From Siphonodentalium dalli (taxonomy: Eukaryota > Mollusca > Scaphopoda > Gadilida > Siphonodentaliidae), in contig CP136064.1 of the NCBI GenBank assembly GCA_032622095.1, positions 273,815,614 through 273,879,613 of the forward strand: DNA of 64,000 nucleotides, in the 5' to 3' direction. This document shows positions 43,831-55,663 of the stretch, in pieces; within the stretch, counting starts at the first letter, position 1; each line of letters begins with the position of its first letter. The notes beneath the pieces were generated by a model that saw only the letters and a program-made list of their open reading frames with translations, was not told the DNA's origin and did no database searches. Position numbers and translations under genes: made by a program.

Positions 43831-45755
43831 ATGGCAAGCCAAACCGCTATTTATTTATTTTTTATTAATAAAATGACACTTTTATATTTCACTTAAGTGA
43901 AATAAAATGACATTTTATTTTACTAAATAAAAACGCACACTAATTTTACTTAAGTGAAATAAAATTACCATTATGTTACGCCCTTTTTTTATTTTACTTA
44001 AAGGGGTACTGTACGCCATTTTCATTAAATTTCCGGTGACAGCAACGATCTAATATCGATAATATATAGAAACATAAGTAATTTGAGTCGAAGATGTATT
44101 CTGTAAACGCTCAGGTTAATAGGCTATCTTAACATTTAATAATTTAAAAGTTAATAATTTGATATAAATTGAATTTATGACTGGAGCCATAAAATGGCGT
44201 CAATTAAATTACGAATTACCGTAATCAAAAACAGTAATTGAGGGATACTGGATTTTTAAACCGATCGCACACACGATCGCTTAAAATATTATGATGATAC
44301 GGGGAGAACACTCAAGCCACTCACTGACTAGCGACGATACAATAACTTAAATAATTATATGGGACTAGTATGCATATAATATAACTTTTATTTGATTCAT
44401 TTGGTTGAAAACTTTACAAAAATTACTCGACAACGACAATTTGTATTTTTGCATTCCGGTAAATTTGTCATCCGTAACATGACTTCGTACTCAACAGACT
44501 TTCAAATAATGGAAAAATTGTTACCTTATTCTCCGACTCGGAGACTATAGAAACCAACAACAACATTTGGCGTACAGTACCCCTTTAAGTAAAAAAGAAT
44601 TTTACTTAAGTTAAATAAAACACAGTTTTTATTTAACTTAAGTAAAATTCTTTTTTACTTAAGAAAAATAAATGAACATTTGGGTTTATTTCACTTAAGT
44701 GAAATAAACGCCATCTACCGGTCATCGATAGATGTCATTTATTTTACTTAAGTAAAATGCAACCAGGTGTTAAGAGTTATTAATGACCCCCCCCCCCCCC
44801 CAATCAGTTTAGAGACCAACGCCAAATCCCACCAAACCACATGTGACCTTGTTATAAGGACAGCCAGTGTTTTATGATATTATATATGACAGAATGAGAT
44901 TAGCACCAACCTCATGCAATAAAATTGAGAACATTCCACACCCCCTGTCATTACCGCAATAATCAGAGAAAACTGCTAAAAATGTGTGATGCGTTTGTGT
45001 TTGATGTTTATTGTGCTGAGAACGAGATATAATCACTTATCATACTCTTTCAAATATCAGATTTATGGAGGCATGGACTTAGTACGAGTGTTAATTGCTT
45101 CAAATGTGCTTGCTGCAGCGAGCGAGACCATTGGTGAATTGATATAGCAACATAATGCAAACATTATGCCGACATTCCAAGTTCGGAGTTGCGGTACAAT
45201 AGTTAGTGACCACCAGCTGTGGCCGGCTGCAGCTTTCTGTCAAACTCCATAGTTTGGCTTTCTGTAGCTTTCTACTGCGCATGCCTAGCCGGCTACGACT
45301 GTAGTAATACACAACGGGAGATAACTTTCTCACGAACATGAACAGCACTCCAGGCGCACGTGCCAAGGGAGCAATTATTAGTTTGCAAGATGACTCCCAT
45401 AGTGGGAGCTTTATTTCTCTTCAGTGAAATAAACGCCATCTACCGGTCATCGATAGATGTCATTTATTTTACTTAAGTAAAACTAACGCATTATTTTACT
45501 TAAGTAGAATTCTTTTTTACTTAAGTAAAATAAAGGTCATTTTTTATTTTACTTAAGTAAAAAAGAATTCTACTTAAGTTAAAACATGCTTAATTTTACT
45601 TAAGTAAAATTCTTTTTTACTTAAGTAAAATAAAAAATGACCGTTATTTCACTTAAGTGAAATAAAATGACATTTTATTTTACTTAAGTAAAATAAAGTG
45701 TAATTTTATTTTACTTATGTAAAATTAATATTAAATAGCGGTTTGGCTTGCCATA
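43831..45755. mobile_element. CTTAAG-family element, member 3, 1.9 kb
   Basis: The ends ATGGCAAGCCAAACCGCTAT and the complement ATAGCGGTTTGGCTTGCCATA are flanked by AACTCCT (43824-43830, 45756-45762). The interior is TTTTACTTAAGTAAAA palindromes. It contains a TTAA element (44002-44584) and a 660-bp segment between two copies of AACGCCATCTACCGGTCATC (44707 and 45431). Confidence 0.82.
44002..44584. mobile_element. 583-bp TTAA-flanked MITE, AGGGGTACTG ends
   Basis: AGGGGTACTGTACGCCA and TGGCGTACAGTACCCCT are perfect inverted ends, with TTAA at 43998-44001 and 44585-44588. The target was a CTTAAG palindrome of the host element. AGGG ends plus TTAA recall Kolobok MITEs. The interior is AT-rich and non-coding. 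Confidence 0.87.
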
Positions 45756-46304
45756 AACTCCTTCCGATCACTCAAAAATTCGATTTTACAGAACGCGGTA
45801 TGACATATCACAAAATATCACCATTGGGATTCTAGTCATATTTCATCAAGAAATTGGAAGAACTGCGCAATATAAGTGATGCTTTCTATTTTTAGATTTA
45901 AACCATTTTTAAAAGTAAAATGGAACTATCTTCGGTATCAAAAGAGTTTATTGTTTTAATATGGGCTAACTGTGTCACAATGGGGTGTTTTAGCAAATAT
46001 TGCTCAAGATGGCAACCAAATTTCGTAAAATGCTGATTTGTCACATATATTCCGAACATTATTCACTGCTGTTCCAAAAAGGTAGCAGATTGTGGCTCAC
46101 TTGGTTATTAACATGCTACTTAGTCAACTAAATCTTCTATTCTGGTTGTCCCAGTATATTAAGAGGCATGATAAGTTCATTTAAGGGATGCAGTATGGAT
46201 TTTGCCGAAAACCTCTTTTTGGGATTCTGTCCATGTTTTTTAAAACTGAAATGGGCAGAACGTTGAAACGGAACTGAGAGGGATCATGGTATGTGGTTAC
46301 TCTG

Positions 46305-48640
46305 GCCCACTATAATCAACATTAATCAACTTAATACAGTGTGTATGTCTGTTGAATGTATTACTATAGGTGAGGTGAGGATGTATACGGGGAGTTATTG
46401 TATGCATGAATGATATGAATAGTTATACAATGTGTGACTATATGGTCATGTATGGGGTGTCCACGTTCAGTTGTATCGGCATATAAGGACTAGCTTATGG
46501 TCATGTTTGAGGTGAACATGTGTATAGGGAGTTGTTGTCTGGTCATTGAAGTGATGTATGTATATATCGAGATTAGCTACATTGTCCATATTTGTGTTGT
46601 GTATGGAGTGACAGTGCGGTCATGGATATGATGTATAGGTCTACACTGGGTGGCTGTATTGCCACGGGTGGGTGTATATGTATACACGCGTTAGCTATAT
46701 GGTAATAGCTGTGGTGTATGGATAAATATGGAGTGGTATGGTTATGGGCAATGTGTACATGGAATGACTGCAGGGTCAATGTTGTTGGAGTGTATATGCA
46801 TACATGGAGTACAGTTTGATTGTCATTGGCGGGCTTGTGTATATAGATAGTGACATCATTGTAATGGGTAGGATGTATATGTTTATCTGTTGTGGCTGTA
46901 TTGTCATTGATGTGTGTACCGGTATACAGTGAATAGCTGAATGTCCATGGATGGGATGTGTAAGAATACAGCGATTGGCTGACTTATCATGGTTGTGCTG
47001 TATTTGCAAGTCTGAAGTGTACGAATGGCCGTGTGCGGAGTATATATATATGTATATCTAGAAGGACTGTATGGTAATTTATGAGCATATACACCTGGAG
47101 TGACTATGGTCGTGTGTTAACCAGTACAGACAACCAACCAATACAGGTAATTATAGGCTAACACATACATGTAACTGGGTTTCTGACAAGGTAACACAGC
47201 TGCCCGCGTCAACGAAAATCACACCCAGCCCTCCGGAATGACAATAACAAATAAAAATGGAGCACCATAAGGCATTTCCGTTTGTCAACATCATATCATT
47301 TCCCCACACAATGAAGAGGTACATAAATGTATGGATGTCAAAAGAAAGGGAGGGTATCTGTTAGGCAGAATATTCGAGGCTAAATATATTATGACCAAGG
47401 TCCCAATTTCTCGCAGACAAATTGATCCCCGTTCTAATGACATAAATGTTAAGGTGGAAGCTGGGTCTTGCAGCGGTTTAATGGAATTTTGAAAATAGTT
47501 TTAGAACGTAACCCACAAAAACAAGATTTTATTTTATGCCAAAAGTAGTTTAGGCATTTTTGGAAATTATTCTCAATGAGTTGAAAAGACGCCAAAATGT
47601 TTGGATAAGATCATCATCAGTTGCAGATCGCTGACTATGTACCATATATACTAAGCAAATGTCACATTATGTTTCGACTCATTACTTGCAAGACGCGAGC
47701 CCTTGTATATCTTGAGTGGCTATATGGCCATGCTGTGGCCAATATGTATATAGGGAGTGCCAGTGTGCCAAAATTAATGTTGAGGTGAATTGGTATACAA
47801 GGAGTGACTGCATGACCACGAGTGTGGTTTATGAGTATACAGCGAGAGGCTGAATTGTCATGGTGAGGTCTATATGCACGTATGAAGTGTATTAATGGCC
47901 GTGTGCGTGGTGGGGGACGTTCGTATATCTAGAAGGACTGTAACGCCATTGGTGAGGTGTATATGTATACTATGTATACCTGTAGTGACTAGTATATCTT
48001 GGGTGGCTATATGGCCACGAGTGTCGCAAATATATATACACGGAATGACTTTATGACTCCTGGTGACGCAAATATATATACAAGAAGTGATGTATGATCA
48101 TGAATGTGGCGAAAATATATGCCGGGAGTGACTATATTGTCATCGTTGGGTGTATATGTATATCTTGAGTGCCAATATGGCCATGCATGTGGCAAATATA
48201 TACATATACATGGATTGATTGTATTACCAATGGTGAGGCGAATAGGATTACAAGATGTTACTGTATGTTCATGGATGTAGGGAATAGGTATACAGGTCGT
48301 GACTATAGTCATGGTGGGGTGTAAGAGTGTACCTGCATGGTGTGCCTGCATGTTTACTCACGGCTATATGGCCATGTGTTGTGTGTATGGGCATACCCAT
48401 GTGTGGCTGTATAGTAGTGTATAACGCGAGTGACACATGTTCATGTATGTGGTATTCATGTATATATGGAGTGACTGCATGGTCATGTGTGAGTTGCATT
48501 GGTTTACCTTTGGGTGACTATCGATTTCCTATAGCTATAACTCAGGGATATATTAACCGATAGAGAGATCATAATTGTCAGAGTGTCTCCACCTTAATGG
48601 CATTTGGTATGCAATTATGAAGGAAACAGTTTTCATGAAA
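46305..48640. repeat. degenerate 60-bp tandem repeat, foldback loop
   Basis: The pattern GGAGTGACTGTATGGTCATG, then GTGAGGTGTATATGTATAC, repeats irregularly at about 58-64 bp from 46370 to 47110 and 47690 to 48510, with a unique stretch between. A related array on the opposite strand lies at 34800-35210. The open frames here are repeat artefacts. Confidence 0.7.
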
Positions 48641-50379
48641 ATATATAGTTTATAGGTTAATATATTTTGATGCTAATGAGTAGCCACATAATATGATCCC
48701 TCTTAGTTCAGTTTAAATGTTCTGCCCATTTCCGTTCAAAAACAGACAGAATCCCAAAAGAAGTTTTCGGCAAACATTCATACTGCATGTCTGCATCCCT
48801 TAAAATGATCTGTCATGCCTCATAATGTACTAGGACAACCAGAATATAACACTTAGTTGTCAGCTGATTAAGTAGCATGTTTAATAACCAAGTGAGTCAC
48901 AATTTGCAACCTTTTCGGAACAGCTTAGAATAATGTTCCGAATAAATATGACAAATCACCTTTTTACCAATTTTTTTGCCATTTTGCAAGCCATCTTGAG
49001 TAATTATGTCTAAAACACCTCAGTGTCAAACATTTAAGATATATCAGAATAAAAAGCACATTAATTTTGATACAAAAGATAGTTCCATTTTACTTGATAA
49101 AATGGTGCAAATCTGCAAAGTTATTTTTTTTGCCGATTTTGGTGCCAAGTTTGTGATTTAAAAAATCCCATAATTCTGGTAATTTCAGTGGTTAAAACAG
49201 TAAAAATTAATCAAGGTGCATCAGAAATGTTAGTGTTCAATGCGTATAAAACAGAACAGTCAATTTTATTCACCAACCACTGTTGAACCACAACTTATAA
49301 GCGGTTGCACGGAAGGCTGGTGCAATATTTACCATTTTTGTCGCTATTTTGGCAACCATTTAGAGCCAAAGTGACAATTTTGTTACTTTTCCACAGTCTT
49401 TCCAATTTCTTGATGAAATATGACTATAATCCCAATGGTGATTTTTGTTTTAAATGTCATACCGCGTTCTGTAAACTCAATTTTTTGAATGATCGGAAGG
49501 GGAGGGGACCACAATGACGGCATATTTTATTTCCCCGATGGTCAGTTAACATGCTAAATACAAAATAAAGTGGAAATTTTAAACCAGTTCCAAACAGCAG
49601 AAACTTATCTTAAAGATATCAATAAAAAAAAATAACATTTTCCACTTCCGGTCGCCATTTTGGCTGCCATCTTTGGCAGGGACTTCCAATTTTGGCATAA
49701 AAAGGGAGCGTTATGTCTTAGCCACACAAGATTGTATACATATGTATACATATGACAAAATGTTCTCACTATAATTGCATCAAATTGCAACAACTGACTT
49801 AACGGAAAATGGCAGCCATATTGGACGCCATCTTGAATTACAAAAAAATGCTCAAAGCGGATTTTAGCTGATTTTGGATATGTTATAGAGGATATCGTCC
49901 TCTTCAAAATTATATATAAACCAACTTAGTCCGAATTTATTCTAGGTTGACCCTAAAGTTTGAGTATATCGACCAGACTATGAGGTTATTGCAGTGTGAG
50001 AAGATATAATCTCCTTTTATTTCAAAAGGAAAGAAGACCAGAGATAATCAAGGCAACGAAAGTATAAACGCTCTTTATAGTATAGTCGAAACGTTCTTTA
50101 ATATGAACTTCTCTTTGTTCTCTATATACAACAAGAATAGAATATGATTTATTGATTGACTCAAGAATAGAGTATTATCAAATTATCAAACTTAACATAA
50201 TATTTTGTGATAACATTAATTTGTAACGTGAAAAATGAGTGTTTAGTGAAAACAAATAGCTAACTAATGAATAATGGTGAATAGCGAATATAAGAATATT
50301 AAGGAAAAGAAAAATTAAGTATTGGATATTAGTGAGAAGTGTCAGCCTGGATATGTTTACAGACCAGTTTATAGCTTAA

Positions 50380-50858
50380 AGGTACTCAATCCGTAAAGAG
50401 GGTCCCCATCTCAACAGATTCCAACAACAATAATCCGATCAGAGGGTCCTATATTACTATTTCTTTGGCTTTGGGGGTAAAAAATATTTGATTCGAGTCG
50501 AGGAACCCATCAAACAAAGCTCAGAGTTATTAGATATTGATTTTTGAAATTTGTTAATTGCTCGAGATGAGTACTAATAACTGCCGTCAATTTGGTAACC
50601 TGCTCGAGATTTTACGCCAAAACTCTATTCAAACAGACAAGGATGGATAACTCTATAATCAAGTGGTAATAATAACGAAATTTTGACTGTCTTCTGGGCC
50701 AGAAAGAATTCCCGATAATGAAAAATAATTGATTTGTAAAATCGATATCTAACAAATCTGAGCTTTGATGGGTGACTTCCTCGACTCGAATCAAATATTT
50801 TTGACCCCCGAAGCCATTGAAATAGTAATTGAGAGGAGTTTTATCGGATTGAGTACCT
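50380..50858. mobile_element. 479-bp TTAA-flanked MITE, AGGTACTCAATCCG ends
   Basis: AGGTACTCAATCCG and CGGATTGAGTACCT are perfect inverted ends with TTAA outside (50376-50379, 50859-50862). The subterminal inverted blocks ATTTGATTCGAGTCGAGGAA extend the arms to about 130 bp. Confidence 0.87.
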
Positions 50859-51072
50859 TTAAATACTGTTGTAACCCCCAATACGGGTTAAGTGTGGCAT
50901 ATTATCATGAAGATTCAGTGTATAAATATTCTATGAAGTATTGCATTTATAAATGAGATGTTGACTGGGGATTAAGCTATTTTACTAACTTTAATACGTA
51001 TTGTTATTATTTATGTATATATATAGTAGACATGTATACATGAAGTAAAATTTTATATTTTGGTTCATTTTG

Positions 51073-51660
51073 CTAAATCAGAAGATTACGTTTCTTATAT
51101 AATAAATGAACTCCTTTCATACAAATTTTATAAGTTTTTTCACTTGATCTGAGAATCTGTTCAGTTTTTTCATAATCGTTTAAATTGTTGAAATTTTGAA
51201 TTTTATGTTTCAATTCGTTAAAAAGAGTGTCCCTTTCCTCGGTCAACTTATTACATTTTGAAATGAAGTGCACCTCGTCTTCGATGCCGGATTTGCATAA
51301 CGGACATATTCTCTTTATTAAATATATGATGGTGTGACGATCCACTTCTACTTTTAAACGGTGATTACTTTTGTAAAGGTAACCATTTGCTCTCTATCAA
51401 TTTCGGTAAGAAGATACTTTTCCAATTGAAATTTATTCTTCAGTTTCCTGTAGAAACGCAACTTATTGCAGTTTGGTTTATTTTTGTCATCATATAGCAC
51501 ATTATTCCAGTGTTTAAAGAAATTTGATTCTAGAGTTTTTTCGACGGCATGTACTGAATTGTCAATATTCAAGGTGTTCTGTGTGGTCCATAAGTGAAGA
51601 AAACCAACCTTTTTTAAAAATAGTTTCATATTATGGCCGAAACCTCTTTCGATCTTTATA
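51073..51660 (-). pseudogene. LINE ORF2 C-terminal relic
   Basis: On the minus strand, 51354-51629 encodes NKLRFYRKLKNKFQLEKYLL. After a frameshift, 51073-51345 encodes RICPLCKSGIEDEVHFISKC. The pattern CPLC-x-IEDExHFxxxC is the zinc-knuckle-like tail common at the end of non-LTR retrotransposon ORF2 proteins. The RT domain is absent, so this is a 5'-truncated copy. Confidence 0.7.
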
Positions 51661-52149
51661 CTTTCAATATATGCATGTTTTACAACATGACATTTGGGTT
51701 ATTGTATTGTGGGAACATATAATCTCAGGAAAATGACCAGAGATTATCAAGGCAACGAGAGTATAAATGCTATTTATATCTCAAGCGAAACGCTCTTTAT
51801 ATTATTACACTTTTATAAACGTATATACAGCGATGTAGTGCATATGCGAAATTGTTATCCAAACAAACAACCACGTGGCTCGAGTCGAATTGATTTACTA
51901 TATGGCAAATTCAGAGTGGGTCTATAAATTTTAATAAAACTATTAATAACTTTGTTAACTTATTATCTTTAGACACACAGAAACATTAGATCATTTCCAT
52001 CCATTTCACCACGCATGTGTATTGTAACACCTTACCATTATCCTTCCAAAAATTCAAAGTGAGTTTTAGGGGAGGGGTTCTGCCCCTTCCAAAATATCCT
52101 GAGTCATTCCCAAAATGACGAGACAAAACAAAAATAAACTTCAACCGAT

Positions 52150-52333
52150 GTACAGGCCGCGAAATAAAACGTTCGTCAGCGAACTGTGCCGCCGCTCTAT
52201 AATTATGCCACAAATTTGCTGCAATTTTATTCTGTAAGCAGAATATGTCGCTTTAATTTGTAAACAGGCTCTGGGGAATTCCCAGATCTATTTTTAGTAA
52301 CAGCGACAGAGTTTTAGCGCCATTTTGAAAAAA
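52150..52333 (+). promoter_or_regulatory. probable promoter / 5' UTR of the XNDC1-like gene
   Basis: This stretch directly upstream of the ATG is moderately GC-rich and free of the obvious repeats found elsewhere. It contains GCCGCCGCTC and, on the minus strand, CAAAATGGCGC, a YY1-type motif, ending about 7 bases before the ATG. YY1 sites near the start codon are typical of TATA-less housekeeping promoters (general knowledge). Assignment is by position only. Confidence 0.35.
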
Positions 52334-52378
52334 ATGCCTCCTGTGAGGTTCTCTTTTGTGGTGTCCTTTTCCTCTCAG
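52334..52378 (+). CDS. XNDC1N: XNDC1-like / XRCC1 N-terminal domain, exon 1
   Basis: A 15-codon first coding exon, MPPVRFSFVVSFSSQ, is followed directly by donor GTAACA. The pattern M-P-V-x-x-VVSFSSQ is the opening strand of the XRCC1 N-terminal domain, and the following exon begins DETHPVNNL in the same phase. The domain is best known in the DNA single-strand-break scaffold XRCC1. The XNDC1 group carries it as a separate protein of unclear role. The ATG is preceded by GCGCCATTTTG, a YY1-like site on the opposite strand, close to where a transcript could start. Confidence 0.75.
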
Positions 52379-52718
52379 GTAACAAACCTAGACCTGTTTC
52401 ATTATTTATTGTGTTCACACAACAACCGATAAGTTAGTATATTGCACACGTCCTACATGTACACATAGGTCCAGGAGTATTCACCTTTCAACTTCAAGTT
52501 TCAGTTGAGGAAAAGGGGGGGGGGGGGGTGTTTAGATCCGACGACCAGTAGTATCTGGATCTGGATAAATACGTCCAAGTAACCAATGTGGTATGATAGG
52601 ACGGGCGGTGGGCGATGTTATTGCGCGGCGCCAACAGCTGCTGCAGATGTTTCTGATGGCGCAGCTGCGAATTCTTCTGGTGTGTTTAGTGCAACAACCT
52701 GACAACGTCTTGGTGTAA

Positions 52719-53785
52719 TTAAACTAATTTGTTCCAGTACACTGCTGTGTCCACAAAGAATGAATGTTTGTACTGGTCACAGGACGTTGATGGTATTTCA
52801 AAGCACTTATTATTGTTCATCTCTCTCCTCTCAAGGATATTTGTTGTTTGATGGTCCTTGAATTGTTTTGATTCTCCTCCTTGCCTAGCCTTAGTTAGGA
52901 AGTTGTTTGTTTGTATAGCCGGTACCAGACCCTCTGCCACCTTATAAAAGTAGGTCAGGCGCTGTGTTTTTCGACGAGCATGAAGTGTTGGTAATTGTTG
53001 TTCTTTCAACATTCTCGTCATGCTGCCCTCTTCTCTTGACCTGTAGTCTCCAGTGATGAATCTTGCTGCCTTTCCTTGAATCTTTTCAAGATCTATATTT
53101 TTCTGCTGGTAGGGGTCCCATATATTATAGCTCCATAGTCCATTATTGATCTTTACTAATGATATGTAGGCAGTTCTCTTGGATTTTTCTGGCATAAACT
53201 TCAGATTTCTTCTGAGAAAACCGAGTGTGGCACTAGCTTTCTTGGCCGTGTTCAGGCTTCAAGATTCAACGAGAATCACCGAATCGATTCCCGTAATGAT
53301 TCTCACAAAACTTTACAATTTTCAGTGCTTTATGACTAACATGATTCAGCATTTGATTCTCGTAAAATTAAATGTATTTTGAGCTCTGCGTGTTGTTCAC
53401 CTGTGATGTCCATTTCAGGTCTTTAGAAATCTGGATACCAAGATATGGGTTGGTGTTGACTTGGCTGAGTATTTCGCCATCCAGCGTGTAGTATTTGCTG
53501 TGTTTTCCTTTTAGACTCATCACGTAGCATTTTTTGGCGTTGAATGTCATGCCCCAGTTTTTTGCCCATATCTCAAGGCTCTTTAAGTTGTGTTGGAGTA
53601 TGACCTGGTCTTTGATGGAGTTTATTTGTCTGTATAGCAGACAGTCATCTGCGAAGAGTCATACTGTTGATGACACTGTGTCCGGTAAGTCATTAATATG
53701 GCAAAGGAACAGGAGAGGCCCCAATACTGTTCCCTGTGGTACTCCGGAGTCCACGTCATCTACATCTACTTGATACTCCATCGCC
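52719..53785 (-). pseudogene. CR1/Jockey-like LINE reverse transcriptase relic
   Basis: Reading the minus strand: [20 protein letters not shown], then an in-frame stop just before LFADDCLLYR (the FADD catalytic box), then WGMTFNAKKC and YLGIQISKDLKW. After an inserted 136-bp MITE it resumes LGFLRRNLKFMPEKSKRTAY, IQGKAARFITGDYRSR and RLTYFYKVAEGLVP. This is the order of the RT palm, thumb and tail of Jockey/CR1-clade LINEs. The 5' two thirds are missing. It lies antisense inside the XNDC1-like intron. Confidence 0.85.
53253..53388. mobile_element. 136-bp MITE inside the LINE
   Basis: It starts CAGGCTTCAAGATTC and ends with the complement of CAGAGCTCAAAAT. CGTGTT is repeated on both sides (53247-53252, 53389-53394). 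CAG-starting ends suggest a small hAT-type MITE. It interrupts the LINE reading frame between NT and AKKASATLGF. Confidence 0.65.
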
Positions 53786-53799
53786 CTCAATGTGATGAG

Positions 53800-54152
53800 G
53801 ATTATGTGGAGGTCCAGGTGCTACCACAGCCGAGTAACTTTATAACCCTGTGGTGACTCCAGTAGCGTTCTTTAACACCGAGGCGTGTACACGGGTCAGC
53901 CATTAATGTCCGCGCCCGATCGGACAGCGTACTGCACCCACGACAACATACCTGGACAAGTGTTGTAATGGGGGGGAAGTCGGCATTTTGCATTCGGATC
54001 TTGATTCAGTGATCTCGAATGAGACTTTTCAGCCTGACAAACTTGGTATCTGACCGAGTTCTGATTTTTGTCAGAATACCCTGACCAGGTTGCGATCCCC
54101 GGTCCGATAGCACGAGAGACCAGTACGCTACCTCTCGGCTACCGACTTCTTC
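53800..54152 (-). mobile_element. tRNA-headed SINE-like element, copy 1
   Basis: The minus strand begins TAGCCGAGAGGTAGCGTACTGG, whose TAGCCGAGAGG fits the pol III A box. It goes on to GATCGCAACC, a weak B box. The body contains ATTACAACACTTGTCCAGGT and GGTGTTAAAGAACGCTAC. It is the inverted partner of copy 2 (54297-54650). The tail is not a clear poly-A. Confidence 0.55.
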
Positions 54153-54296
54153 TCGACGTCTACCTCGGGTAGCGACGCATTGGCATCAATAGGGCTAATG
54201 GTGGTATCTGTACCGCCACATTTGTTACCTAAACAATGAATAATAGCCGTATTATCTCACCATATATTTTATTCTCATTCGGCACTCTGCGGGACA

Positions 54297-54650
54297 AGTC
54301 GGTAGTGTATTGGTCTCTCGTGCTAGTAGAACGGGGATCGCAACCTGGTCAGGGTGTTCTGACAAAAATCAGAACTCGGTCAGATACCAAGTTTGTCAGG
54401 CTGAAAGTCTCATTCGAGATCACTGAATAAATTAAGATCTGAATGCAAAATGCCGACTCCCCCCCCCCCCCCATTACAACACTTGTCCAGGTATGTTGTC
54501 GTGGGTGCAGTACGCTGTCCGATCGGGTGCAGACATTAATGGCTGACCTGTGTACACGCCTCGGGGTGTGCATGTTAAAGAACGCTACAGGAGTCACCAC
54601 AGGGTTATAAAGTTAGTCGGCTGTGGTAGCACCAGTGGACCAGTGTGCCT
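54297..54650 (+). mobile_element. SINE-like element, copy 2
   Basis: It has the same sequence as copy 1 in the other orientation: GTCTCTCGTGCTAGTAG, GGGATCGCAACCTGGTCAGG, then GTGTACACGCCTCGG. The A-box segment is shortened. A related locus at 58560-58895 (inverted) carries the flanking sequence without this element, so it acts as an empty site. Confidence 0.6.
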
Positions 54651-54908
54651 ACAACCAGAATTGGTTCCTGCACTATACTATCTACAGATACAGATTCAAT
54701 TTATACCAGGATCGGTGCATCTAAATGCTCGAATTAGTAATTTGTCTCCGGTCAAAATAATAACACACATGGAAAGCCATCTTGTTGTCATTGAGGTCGT
54801 CAGTAATGCAGTAAATACATGTTTAGACTAAAGTAGTTGATAATTGATAAATTCCCACAGGTGGTGGGTTACGAATTTTCGTATGCACTATGCAGAGGTG
54901 TATATTAA

Positions 54909-55135
54909 CCCTTTGAGTGCCAGGGGCCGATCTAATCGGCCCTAAACCTACACAATAAGTCTGTTAAAGATTATAATAAAATATATTAAAATTGTAAAAA
55001 AAATAAATAAAAAATTGTTAGGCAATGCATTCTCTTATATATGCGAGGCGACCTATGGTCGACTCGCATATATAAGAGAATGCATTGGCACAGGGTATAT
55101 GGGTTGATACAAAAATCGACCTGGCACTCAAAGGG
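54909..55135. mobile_element. 227-bp TTAA-flanked MITE, CCCTTTGAGTGCCAG ends
   Basis: The ends CCCTTTGAGTGCCAG and CTGGCACTCAAAGGG are perfect inverted repeats with TTAA outside (54905-54908, 55136-55139). It contains one full 66-bp palindrome of the CCAATGCATTCTC family. A decayed solo end of the same subfamily (TTGGCACTGAAAGGTTTAA) is at 13705-13723. Confidence 0.87.
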
Positions 55136-55663
55136 TTAAAGAGACATTCGATAATAATTATATTTAAATATTTATTGCGAATCGTGTCTCAAAAGCAATG
55201 TAAATGATGTAATCTCGAGCTGGGAACTTTACGTACTGATGAATAAATCTTTAAGCAACAGGTATTAACAAAGAGATACATTCCCCGCGTTTTATTTTTT
55301 TGACTTTATAAGGTTCCCTGTAAAAAAAAAATAAAAGTTCCCGGGTTTTGTACTGGTGGAATATGATCTCTACCAGTGTCAGTTGGAGTAGAGATTCATG
55401 GCATGATCTAGTTCAGAGCATGTCAGCTAGTATTTCAATATGCCGTGCATTTACCAACATATCGTATAATAATAATATCATTTTCAATCTTTAGTGAAAT
55501 TAACACCGTTATAACATTCGCCAGGTTACCCTGAGTCGCTATTCCATTTTTGTTTTATATAAATCTTAATTTGTAGTAAACATCGTATTCTAATTTCTGC
55601 AGGGTTCATGTACATGTACATAGATCATCGATGCAATTAAAGCCATTTGAAGATATGCAACTA

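Larger units (their letters stand above)
43570..49745. mobile_element. 6-kb foldback element
   Basis: The left arm (about 43570-43830 plus 45756-46305) is the inverted copy of the right arm (about 48650-49745). Shared blocks include CATATGTATACA, GACATAACGC, TAGCATGTTAA, TTTCTTGATGAAATATGACT and GAGGGATCAT. The left arm is split by a CTTAAG element (43831-45755), for which the right arm is an empty site. The 2.3-kb loop is a degenerate 60-bp repeat. No transposase was seen. The left edge abuts the truncated pol relic, so this element may have cut pol. Confidence 0.75.
49750..52150. other. intergenic stretch with LINE relic and MITE
   Basis: The copies of a 100-bp block (AGAGATAATCAAGGCAACGA, then AACGCTCTTTAT) at 50035-50105 and 51730-51805 are direct repeats flanking the region. 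A TTAA MITE and a LINE fragment are listed separately. No cellular gene was recognised. Confidence 0.55.

Noticed and set aside
46573-48563. Several His/Tyr/Ile-rich frames
   Set aside because: They follow the degenerate 60-bp repeat of the foldback loop.
54297-54365. tRNA gene
   Set aside because: The A-box is damaged in this copy, the B-box is weak and no cloverleaf can be drawn; better explained as a SINE head.
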